DNA from: Ktedonobacter racemifer DSM 44963
GTDB taxonomy: Bacteria > Chloroflexota > Ktedonobacteria > Ktedonobacterales > Ktedonobacteraceae
Direction of reading: 5' to 3'
Length of the DNA stretch: 64,000 nucleotides
Assembly (NCBI RefSeq): GCF_000178855.1
Contig: NZ_ADVG01000005.1
Span: 1,178,001 to 1,242,000, forward strand
Below, piece by piece: positions 36,470 through 43,659 of the stretch; positions within the stretch are counted from its first letter, which is position 1; each line of letters opens with the position of its first letter. A program made the position numbers and the translations under genes. The notes beneath the pieces are model-generated. The model was given only the letters and a program-made list of their open reading frames with translations. It did no database searches and was not told the origin of the DNA.

Positions 36470-36541
36470 CTTATAGCGTGAGGAAAGGGATGTGGGCGGC
36501 AAAGCCGTTTGCCGCCCACATCCCTTTCCTCACGCTATAAG
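36470..36541. terminator. 34-bp palindrome between convergent genes
   Basis: Arms 36470-36503 and 36508-36541 pair perfectly with a GCCG loop. The right arm overlaps the stop codon of the nitronate monooxygenase gene. Confidence 0.75.
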
Positions 36542-37554
36542 AATTTTTCGGAGAAGCCACGGCCTATGGTGGTGGCTTCTCTGACGATGCGCTCGATGAG
36601 TTCCTGGGTCGAGGGGATATCCTGTATCAGGCCCGCGACCTGGCCACCCCAGACGAAGCCCTCATCGAGCTCGCCCTCCAGGGAGGCACGCGTGTTTACC
36701 CGCCCCTGGATGTACGGAAGCAGGCGAGCCAGGCGCTCCGGCGGCGCGAGCTGCTCCTGCTCCATCTCGGCTTCAAGCGCCAGGATCTGCTCGGCAGCCT
36801 TCCCTTTTAACACACGCGCCGGGCGCCCGATGGCGCGCTCAACCACTACAGTATCCGTCTCTTGCGCCTCGACCAGCGCCTGCTGGTAGGCGGGATGAGC
36901 ATTACTCTCCTGTACCGCGACGAAACGCGTCCCCAGTTCAATGCCTTCCGCGCCCAAGGCCAAGGCCGCAACAAGCCCTCGTCCATCGGCGATGCCTCCG
37001 CTGGCCAGGACGGGAATGCTGACCGCGTCCACCACGCGTGGAGTGAGCACCATTGTCCCAATATCGTCGCGCCCAAGGTGGCCGCCACCCTCAAAGCCTA
37101 CGGCAATGATGGCATCCGCGCCCAGAGCTTCGGCCTTGCGCGCCGCACGCCCCCCCGCGACCAATACCATCGTCTTCACAGGGACGCCGCTCTGCTGAAT
37201 ATGCTTTAAGAGTGGCTCGGGATTGCCGCCGGTGATGCTAATGACGGCCGGGCCTTCCTCAAGGGTGACATCCAGAAACTCGCCCAGGGGAATGTGACCG
37301 ATAGGAAAATTGACGCCAAAGGGCTGCGCCGTCAAACGCTTCGCCTGCTGAATATTCGCGCGCAATTCATCGGGAGTCTTAAAGCAGGCGCACCCAATCT
37401 GCCCCAGTCCGCCTGCATTAGAGACCGCCGCCGCAAGCTCGGCAAAGGAGAGATGGGCCAGCCCTCCTTGCACAATGGGATAACGAATACCCACCAGTTC
37501 GGTAAAACGCGTTTGTATACGCTCGGGAAGTGACGACATCGCTGGCGTACTCAC
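36535..37554 (-). CDS. Nitronate monooxygenase / 2-nitropropane dioxygenase-family FMN enzyme
   Basis: This 339-residue TIM-barrel flavoprotein has YPIVQGGLAHLS at the N-terminus, AVSNAGGLGQIG, the histidine-bearing EGGGHLGR, and PVLASGGIADGRGLVAALALGAEGIELGTRFVA for FMN phosphate. These are typical of the NMO/FabK-like family. It would oxidise alkyl nitronates such as propionate 3-nitronate. GTG at 37554 is a plausible start; an ATG at 37539 is an alternative. A hairpin terminator of the preceding same-strand gene lies just upstream. Confidence 0.88.
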   Translation of the reverse strand: MSTPAMSSLPERIQTRFTELVGIRYPIVQGGLAHLSFAELAAAVSNAGGLGQIGCACFKTPDELRANIQQAKRLTAQPFGVNFPIGHIPLGEFLDVTLEEGPAVISITGGNPEPLLKHIQQSGVPVKTMVLVAGGRAARKAEALGADAIIAVGFEGGGHLGRDDIGTMVLTPRVVDAVSIPVLASGGIADGRGLVAALALGAEGIELGTRFVAVQESNAHPAYQQALVEAQETDTVVVERAIGRPARVLKGKAAEQILALEAEMEQEQLAPPERLARLLPYIQGRVNTRASLEGELDEGFVWGGQVAGLIQDIPSTQELIERIVREATTIGRGFSEKFL

Positions 37555-37590
37555 TTTCTTTTTGCCAAATTAGATGCAGAAATAAAACGT

Positions 37591-37618
37591 GCCTGGAATG
37601 TTGTATCACATTCCAGGC
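37591..37618 (-). terminator. Terminator of small membrane protein gene
   Basis: An 11-bp stem (GCCTGGAATGT with ACATTCCAGGC) is followed on the minus strand by ACGTTTTATTT. It lies 44 bp after the membrane-protein stop. Confidence 0.65.
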
Positions 37619-37661
37619 CGTTGTTTCAATTGTCCCCCTCTTCACATTCTTTAAGGCTTGC

Positions 37662-37967
37662 TTAGTGCATGACCAGGTTGAAGGCCGCCGCCCCGAGCAG
37701 GCTTACCACCAGGATGGCTGCGCCAAAGGCGACCAGAGTTTTACGCATATAATTATTCATGGTCTCGTCATGCATTCCAATACCCAGATAGAAGAGGTCT
37801 TCTGCCTCGGTGTTGGCCTCCTGGCTCAGGGTCACCGTGGCAAGTTCGCCCATGCGGCTGCGCGAACTGACCACACCTCTGGTATACAGGAACACATTTA
37901 CAAACACGCCGCCTACGACAAGGGCAACGAAGAAGATTAGAGCGATCAAACCGACCATTGCTTGCAT
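37662..37967 (-). CDS. Small two-helix membrane protein
   Basis: No family was recognised. The protein has 101 residues with one transmembrane segment at about residues 4-27 (VGLIALIFFVALVVGGVFVN) and another at about 80-98 (TLVAFGAAILVVSLLGAAAF). A polar loop between them contains SRSRMGELATVTLSQEANTEAEDLF. The start ATG at 37967 is favoured by GGGACGG upstream and the immediate hydrophobic helix; the frame is open to 38003. It is transcribed alone between terminators. Confidence 0.6.
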   Translation of the reverse strand: MQAMVGLIALIFFVALVVGGVFVNVFLYTRGVVSSRSRMGELATVTLSQEANTEAEDLFYLGIGMHDETMNNYMRKTLVAFGAAILVVSLLGAAAFNLVMH

Positions 37968-38085
37968 AGTTACACCGTCCCTTTTTTGTGTCTGCCTGAA
38001 CATACCAGTCTGTTTACTACTCCACTTGCGTGGTTGTTCGCACTTTCAATTACCTAGACGCATACTACACAAGGTGCTAAAAAAA

Positions 38086-38120
38086 GAAATGCCTCCATTT
38101 TTCTTCAATGGAGGCATTTC
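38086..38120 (-). terminator. Rho-independent terminator after HtrA-like gene
   Basis: A 14-bp stem with a 7-nt loop is followed on the minus strand by a T-run (CTTTTTTTAG). It is about 95 bp downstream of the protease stop. Confidence 0.8.
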
Positions 38121-38214
38121 GTAATGATTTTGTCAGAAAAGCGTAACTTTTCGCGTCACATTCAATACAGTTGGCGCGCTACAAGCCTATCAACGTCTCT
38201 TTCCCATACCAATC

Positions 38215-39180
38215 CTACAAAACCACCGTCACTTTCCGCTGTGTTCCTCCACGCAGAAATCCAATGGTGACTTTTTCGCCAGCTTTGTGGGTTCGCACGA
38301 TACGCTGCAAGTCCCGAGGCTCGGTTACAGGCTCCTCATCGGCTGAGAGGATAACGTCCAGGCGCTTGAGCTGAGCCTGGTCCGCTGGACTCTGGGAGCG
38401 AAGCTCAAGAATCTCCATGCCCCAGCGCTGCTGGAGTTGTAAAAGCTGGCGCAGCGACTCCTCAAGCGTGACACGCATGCCGCCCACGCCGAGCGAGACG
38501 CCCTCGGGCCTGGCGGAGCGCTGGGTGGCGATCTTTGCCACCACACCCTTGACTGTATCGAGCGGAACCGAGAAGCCCAGACCCTGAGCCATTGGCATCA
38601 TGGCGGTCGTAATTCCAACCACGTGCCCCAGGCTGTCTACCAGGGGACCTCCAGAATTGCCGGGATTGATGGAGGTATCTGTCTGAATCAGGTTGGTCAT
38701 CTTGGGAGTGCCTGGAGCCTGCAAGGTGCGTCCCAGGGCGCTGACCACGCCCGCGGTGACCGTCCAGTTTAAGCCATAGGGATTGCCCACCGCGATCACC
38801 AGTTGACCAACCCGCAGGGGCGAATGGCCAAGTTCGGCCACTGGCAAGCGCTCAGCTCCGATACGCAGAACCGCGACATCGACAGCGGGATCACTTCCCA
38901 TTAAGCCTGCATCGAAGGTCCGCCCATCCGCCAGGGTCACCTTAATATGGCGCGCCCCCTCGACGACGTGGGCGTTGGTTAAAATTTGTCCATCAGAAGC
39001 AAAAATGAAGCCCGAGCCGATTCCTCCCCGCAACTCGGGCGGATAGCCATAGGAGCGAGAACGGCGCGTGGCATGCTCGACATCGATACGTACAACCGCA
39101 GGTCCAACCCGCTCAGCCGCCGTTGTGACCGCGTGCGAATAGGCATCTAACGCCAGGGCATCTTTTTCAAACGTACTCAT
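38215..39180 (-). CDS. HtrA/DegP-like serine protease with PDZ domain, apparently cytoplasmic
   Basis: This 321-residue trypsin-fold protease has an intact triad: H71 (ILTNAHVV), D101 (AVDVAVLRIG) and S176 (NPGNSGGPL). A single C-terminal PDZ domain follows (LRSQSPADQAQLKRLDVILSADEEPV). Unlike typical DegP or HtrA there is no signal peptide or membrane anchor before the protease domain when read from the ATG at 39180, nor from the longer frame to 39213. It may therefore act inside the cell. The gene is divergent from the sedolisin gene. Confidence 0.88.
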   Translation of the reverse strand: MSTFEKDALALDAYSHAVTTAAERVGPAVVRIDVEHATRRSRSYGYPPELRGGIGSGFIFASDGQILTNAHVVEGARHIKVTLADGRTFDAGLMGSDPAVDVAVLRIGAERLPVAELGHSPLRVGQLVIAVGNPYGLNWTVTAGVVSALGRTLQAPGTPKMTNLIQTDTSINPGNSGGPLVDSLGHVVGITTAMMPMAQGLGFSVPLDTVKGVVAKIATQRSARPEGVSLGVGGMRVTLEESLRQLLQLQQRWGMEILELRSQSPADQAQLKRLDVILSADEEPVTEPRDLQRIVRTHKAGEKVTIGFLRGGTQRKVTVVL

Positions 39181-39510
39181 ATCACATCGTGCTTTCTCGT
39201 GGAACCCGATCATGCTACGTATGTGCGAGGCTACAACTCAATAAACTTGATAGGTATTATATCACAACTGCTGAGACCAGAGTATCAAGGGATAGGTATT
39301 CTCTGGGGAGTGGCGTGATCGATAGGTGTTGCCTATCGATCACGCCACTCCCCAGAGAATACCAAATCTCTTACATCTGCGATTATTGGCTGGTTGATTG
39401 CGTTATCCCTAGTAGAAAAGAAAAAGTAAGTTTCTTTTCTTTTGACGGTATAGGAACTGTGCCTGGCAAGACAACTGTATGTTTTGTCGTTCTATTACTC
39501 CGGAGGATTT
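39181..39510. other. Divergent control region between protease genes
   Basis: The 330-bp gap holds a 32-bp palindrome at 39295-39363 and a second 10-bp inverted repeat (AGAAAAGAAA at 39414-39423 with TTTCTTTTCT at 39431-39440). TTGACG at 39442-39447 could be a -35, but no good -10 follows. Confidence 0.45.
39295..39363. repeat. 32-bp perfect palindrome between divergent protease genes
   Basis: Arms 39295-39326 and 39332-39363 pair perfectly with a TGTTG loop. Genes start on both sides, so it does not follow any gene end. Confidence 0.75.
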
Positions 39511-41724
39511 GTGAGAAAAGGCTCGCGGCGCAAAATGGCGCCATTTCTCGCCCGCCTGGGATGTGCTGTCCTACTGGCGACGCTTACATCGATGTTTATC
39601 TATCATAGTAATCCCGTTTCGGCGGTGTCACAGACTGGGCGCCATATCTTACCCAGTCGCGCGATTGCTACGCTCAAACGCTACAAATCCACACAAGAAA
39701 CTAGCAAACAGAAACAACTACAACTCTCGATCAGTCTCAATCTCCGCAATCGAGCAGGCTTGGACGCGCTGATTGCGGCCCAGAACGACCCCAAATCGCC
39801 ATCTTATCATCATTACCTGACGCCCCAGCAGTTTACAGCCGATTTTGGCCCAACGCAGGCGACGGTGGAGAGCGTCGTCTCCTACTTGAAGGGCCAGGGA
39901 TTAACGATTACCTCGGTCGCCCCAAACAATATGCTGGTGAATGCAGCCGGATCAGTAGCCACGGTTGAAAAGGCCTTTGGCGTCACGCTCAATGACTACC
40001 AGGTCAATGGGCGCGTGGTCTATGCGCCTACTTCTGATCCGACTATTCCGGATGCGCTGAGTACCACGATCCTGAACATTGAAGGATTGGATAATCTCGT
40101 TCGCTATCATCATGCAACTCTAACACAACAATCCAGGCCAGCGACTGGCCCAGGGAAAGGCTACACGCCGACAGAGCTGCGGAACGCCTATGATGTAAAC
40201 GCGTTGATGAGTAATGGCGGCACCGGCGCTGGTCAGACGACGGCTCTTTTTGAGCTCGATGGCTATAATCCCTCCGATATTTCGACCTACCTCGACTACT
40301 ATCATCTCGGCTCTCCCAAGTACTCGAATGTGCTTGTGGATGACGCGACCAATACCCCTGGCGATGGAGCGGTAGAGGTCGAGCTGGATATGGAGGTTCT
40401 CTCAGCGCTAGCGCCCGATGCCACGCAGAAGGTGTATATCGGTCCCAATACCGTTCCTGGTATAAATGATACATACAACAAAATCGTGACCGATAACCTC
40501 GCCAAAGTCGTCAGTATTAGCTGGGGAATATGTGAGCTGTACTCTGGTGACGCGGAACTGACAACACTGGACAATATCTTCGCGCAGGGTGCAGCCCAGG
40601 GCCAGGCCTTCTTTTCAGCATCGGGTGACTCTGGCGCCTACGATTGTCGCGATGGCTCCACTCTGGCGGTCGACTCCCCCTCTGATGATCCACACGTGGT
40701 GGGCGTTGGCGGTACCAACTTACAGCTTCAAAGCGATGGGACCTACGGCAGCGAGTCAGCGTGGAGCAATGAGACCTATGGCGAAGGCGGCGGCGGTGGC
40801 ATCAGTGCTCACTTTACGCGTCCAGCCTACCAGGCAGGCACCAATCTTACGAATCTCAATCGCGAGACGCCCGATGTATCGGCGGATGCCGATCCAAAGA
40901 CCGGCTATTCCATCTACTGCACCACGACGGATGCTATCTGCGCCCAGGGTTGGGGAGCTGTTGGTGGCACAAGTGCAGCGGCCCCCCTATGGGCAGGTCT
41001 CGCCACCGATATGAACGAATACCTCTCTCACCAGGGCAAACCAGGTCTCGGTGGCGCCAGCGCCAGCTTATACGCCCTTTACAACACGCCACAGACTTAC
41101 AGCGCCTACCACGATGTCACGTCGGGCAATAACCTGTATTACCAGGCCACTTCAGGCTATGATAACGCGTCTGGTATCGGCACCCCTGACGCCTGGAATA
41201 TCGCGCGAGATCTGCTCACCCTGGCACCAGGCGGAGATCATGGTTCAACGCAGTTGTTACAGAATCCTGGCTTTGACAATGGCTCCCAATCGTGGACAGA
41301 GCATGCTTCTGGCGCGTATGAGATCGTTGATACCACACAAGCCCATGCGGGAGATACGAGCGCCGATCTCTGTGGCTACGCAACATGTAACGATAGCATC
41401 GGGCAGACGGTTACCCTGCCCGCCAACACCACTAAAGTTGTGCTCAGCTACTGGGTCTATGTCAGCAGCCAGGCCACGGGGCGCAACTGCACCGACGCCC
41501 TCACCACACGCCTGCGCACAAGCAATGGGACCATCATTACCACCCCTCAGAAGTTGTGCAACACGCAGGCCTCGGGCTGGAAGCAGTACACCTTTGACAT
41601 CACATCGGCGCTTGCCAGGTATGCCGGAAAACGCGTTGAGGTCGACTTCCACGGGACCACGACATCTTCGACTGCGACGGCCTTCTTCGTTGATGATGTG
41701 GCGTTGACGGCTACCCATTCTTGA
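39511..41724 (+). CDS. Secreted sedolisin (S53) pro-protease with C-terminal carbohydrate-binding-like domain
   Basis: This protease of about 737 residues has a signal peptide, a pro-kumamolisin activation domain (SLNLRNRAGLDALIAAQNDP, YHHYLTPQQF) and an S53 catalytic domain. The catalytic acidic pair is E289 and D293 (EVELDMEV) and the serine is S488 (GGTSAAAPLWAG). The calcium site is near SGYDNASGIGTPD. The last ~150 residues form a beta-sandwich (NPGFDNGSQSWTEH ... FFVDDVAL) like CBM or P-type domains. It should be secreted and active at acid pH. GTG at 39511 with GGAGG just upstream is the likely start; ATG at 39535 is an alternative. Confidence 0.88.
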   Translation: MRKGSRRKMAPFLARLGCAVLLATLTSMFIYHSNPVSAVSQTGRHILPSRAIATLKRYKSTQETSKQKQLQLSISLNLRNRAGLDALIAAQNDPKSPSYHHYLTPQQFTADFGPTQATVESVVSYLKGQGLTITSVAPNNMLVNAAGSVATVEKAFGVTLNDYQVNGRVVYAPTSDPTIPDALSTTILNIEGLDNLVRYHHATLTQQSRPATGPGKGYTPTELRNAYDVNALMSNGGTGAGQTTALFELDGYNPSDISTYLDYYHLGSPKYSNVLVDDATNTPGDGAVEVELDMEVLSALAPDATQKVYIGPNTVPGINDTYNKIVTDNLAKVVSISWGICELYSGDAELTTLDNIFAQGAAQGQAFFSASGDSGAYDCRDGSTLAVDSPSDDPHVVGVGGTNLQLQSDGTYGSESAWSNETYGEGGGGGISAHFTRPAYQAGTNLTNLNRETPDVSADADPKTGYSIYCTTTDAICAQGWGAVGGTSAAAPLWAGLATDMNEYLSHQGKPGLGGASASLYALYNTPQTYSAYHDVTSGNNLYYQATSGYDNASGIGTPDAWNIARDLLTLAPGGDHGSTQLLQNPGFDNGSQSWTEHASGAYEIVDTTQAHAGDTSADLCGYATCNDSIGQTVTLPANTTKVVLSYWVYVSSQATGRNCTDALTTRLRTSNGTIITTPQKLCNTQASGWKQYTFDITSALARYAGKRVEVDFHGTTTSSTATAFFVDDVALTATHS

Positions 41725-41772
41725 AAATAGAGGCAAACCATGGATAGAAGAACATTCAAAGGAGTTTACGGT

Positions 41773-43002
41773 ATGCGACCTCTGTTCACAGGCTCCAGAT
41801 GGAGAATTACAGCCTGGCAAGCACGCTTTTCCTGCATAGCATTGCTGGCGGTGTGTCTGATGATCGGGGCATTTCTAGCGCCCTCCATCGCCAACGCGCA
41901 GGCGGCACCGACATCAACGCACCAGATCCAGCTTGCGGGGCTGACCATGATTGACCAGCAACACGGCTGGGCATTCGATGAGAGCCATACCCATATCTAT
42001 GTGACGCATCAGGGACCCGAACACTGGCGCGACGTGACGCCATCACAGTTCAAAGCGACAAATATGTTCGTCACAACGTCATTCTTCCTGGATGCCTGGC
42101 ATGGCTATATTGGAGCTCTACAAGATCAAACACAGATTCTTCTCAGCACCCAGGATAGTGGTCAGACCTGGCAAACAACATCCTTTACCCTTTCGACCCC
42201 TGGTGGGCCGTACTACTTCTATCAGATTAACTTTCTGGACTCCCAACATGGCTGGCTCGCGTTTAGCGCTCAGGGTTCCCATCCAGGATCGTCCGTGATC
42301 GCATTATTGCGCACCAGTAACGGCGGTAAAACCTGGGAGACCTTACTGAATACCGTTGATAATCCGGCGAGCCTGGCCCGTCCATACGGCCAGTCGATCC
42401 ATTTTACGTTTGCCAACCTCCAACAGGGCTGGGCAACGGGCATCTGGCTCTCAGGCGAAGTCTATCTCGCTAGCACCCAAGACGGTGGCAAAACCTGGAA
42501 CAAAGACAGCATTGCGCCAATCAAAGGGGCCGATAGCATCTATTTTACGCAAAGTTACGGGCCATTCTGGCAGAACAGCCGCACTGGAACGCTTTTCGTG
42601 AAATACGATACAAGCTCTGGCAACGGCATGCCTCACCTCACCACCTACCAGACACAAGATGGGGGCAAGACCTGGCTGCTGGGACCGTCTTCGCCCTCTA
42701 CCTGGTACACGGAGTTTACAAGCTTTAGCTTCCCGAATGCGCGAGAAGGCTTCAGCTTTGGCTTTGATGGTCAGGGTCAATTTGTCCTGCACCACACCAG
42801 CACCGGCGGTCGAACCTGGGATCTCATTCACCCGAACGGGCTGCTAAAGCCGGATGTGGATAATCAGGTACTAGGTGGTTTAACCTTCCTCACCCCCCTG
42901 ACAGGTTGGGTATGGATCAAAGATAGTCAGAACAACTGGAACCTTTTCCAGACCGATAACGGTGGCCATAACTGGCATGCCCTGCATCCAGTTGCTGACT
43001 AG
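41773..43002 (+). CDS. Secreted BNR/Asp-box beta-propeller protein
   Basis: This 409-residue protein has a signal peptide ending near ANA and then repeated Asp-box motifs: QDSGQTW, SNGGKTW, QDGGKTW (twice), STGGRTW and DNGGHNW. They mark the blades of a six- or seven-bladed propeller like YCF48/HCF136 or sialidase-like folds. No sialidase arginine triad could be assigned, so enzymatic activity is not claimed. AAAGGAG lies 8 nt before the ATG at 41773. The gene follows the sedolisin gene by about 50 bp and both products are secreted, so they are probably co-transcribed. Confidence 0.8.
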   Translation: MRPLFTGSRWRITAWQARFSCIALLAVCLMIGAFLAPSIANAQAAPTSTHQIQLAGLTMIDQQHGWAFDESHTHIYVTHQGPEHWRDVTPSQFKATNMFVTTSFFLDAWHGYIGALQDQTQILLSTQDSGQTWQTTSFTLSTPGGPYYFYQINFLDSQHGWLAFSAQGSHPGSSVIALLRTSNGGKTWETLLNTVDNPASLARPYGQSIHFTFANLQQGWATGIWLSGEVYLASTQDGGKTWNKDSIAPIKGADSIYFTQSYGPFWQNSRTGTLFVKYDTSSGNGMPHLTTYQTQDGGKTWLLGPSSPSTWYTEFTSFSFPNAREGFSFGFDGQGQFVLHHTSTGGRTWDLIHPNGLLKPDVDNQVLGGLTFLTPLTGWVWIKDSQNNWNLFQTDNGGHNWHALHPVAD

Positions 43003-43005
43003 CCT

Positions 43006-43084
43006 TCTTAATACAAATAGAGAATGTGGCGCTGGAGATCGGCTGAGCCGATCTCCAGCGCCACATTCTCTATTTGTATTAAGA
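43006..43084. terminator. 39-bp palindrome, longest in the window
   Basis: Arms 43006-43044 and 43046-43084 pair perfectly about one central base. It starts 4 bp after the BNR protein stop and precedes a same-direction gene. Confidence 0.8.
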
Positions 43085-43224
43085 TTTCTCCAACCTTTCA
43101 GCCATGTGCTGCGTATTATATGTGAGGCTGTGAGAGAACGGTCACAGTCATGATTAGCAGCTAGCAGATGAGATTAGCATATAAAAACATACTTATGCAG
43201 CATATGCAAAAAGGAGAAAATACA

Positions 43225-43578
43225 ATGGCACAAGATCCACGCGAAGGCTATACTGATCGCAGCAATATTGAGCAGAAAAGCTATGGTGTTGAAGAGCTCC
43301 AGGTCGTTGGCGAACAACTGCTGGCCAAGGTAAAAGAGCTTATCCATGAGGGTAATGTTCGCCGTATTATCATTAAGCAGGATGGCAACTCCATTCTGGA
43401 GCTTCCTCTGACCATTGGCGTCGCGGGCGTTCTCCTCGCTCCAGCCCTGGCAGCGGTCGGTGTCCTGGGCGCGCTGTTGACGCAGTGCTCCATCGAAGTC
43501 GTGCGCACCGATAGCCCCGCCGACTATATCGAGCGCAAGGTGGAAGAGATTCGCGACGACGTTCCCCCAGCCCTCTAA
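43225..43578 (+). CDS. DUF4342 protein
   Basis: This 117-residue protein matches the DUF4342 pattern: VVGEQLLAKVKELIHEGNVRRIIIKQDGNSILELPLTIGVAGVLLAPALAAVGVLGALLTQCSIEVV. An N-terminal helical segment precedes a beta hairpin and one strongly hydrophobic helix near residues 64-88, probably membrane-inserted. AAGGAG lies 8 nt before the ATG. The family is uncharacterised; in some firmicute members it is fused to a UBA-like domain. Confidence 0.85.
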   Translation: MAQDPREGYTDRSNIEQKSYGVEELQVVGEQLLAKVKELIHEGNVRRIIIKQDGNSILELPLTIGVAGVLLAPALAAVGVLGALLTQCSIEVVRTDSPADYIERKVEEIRDDVPPAL

Positions 43579-43589
43579 GGAGGAAAGTT

Positions 43590-43655
43590 TTCAGAAAAAA
43601 GTGCGTGGGAGATCTTGGGCGAACACCCGAGACCTCCCACGCACTTTTTTCTGAA
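43590..43655. terminator. 30-bp hairpin between convergent genes
   Basis: Arms 43590-43619 and 43626-43655 pair over 30 bp with two mismatches. Runs of A and T at the base (GAAAAAAG and CTTTTTTC) provide U-tracts in both directions. Confidence 0.8.
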
Positions 43656-43659
43656 AGTG

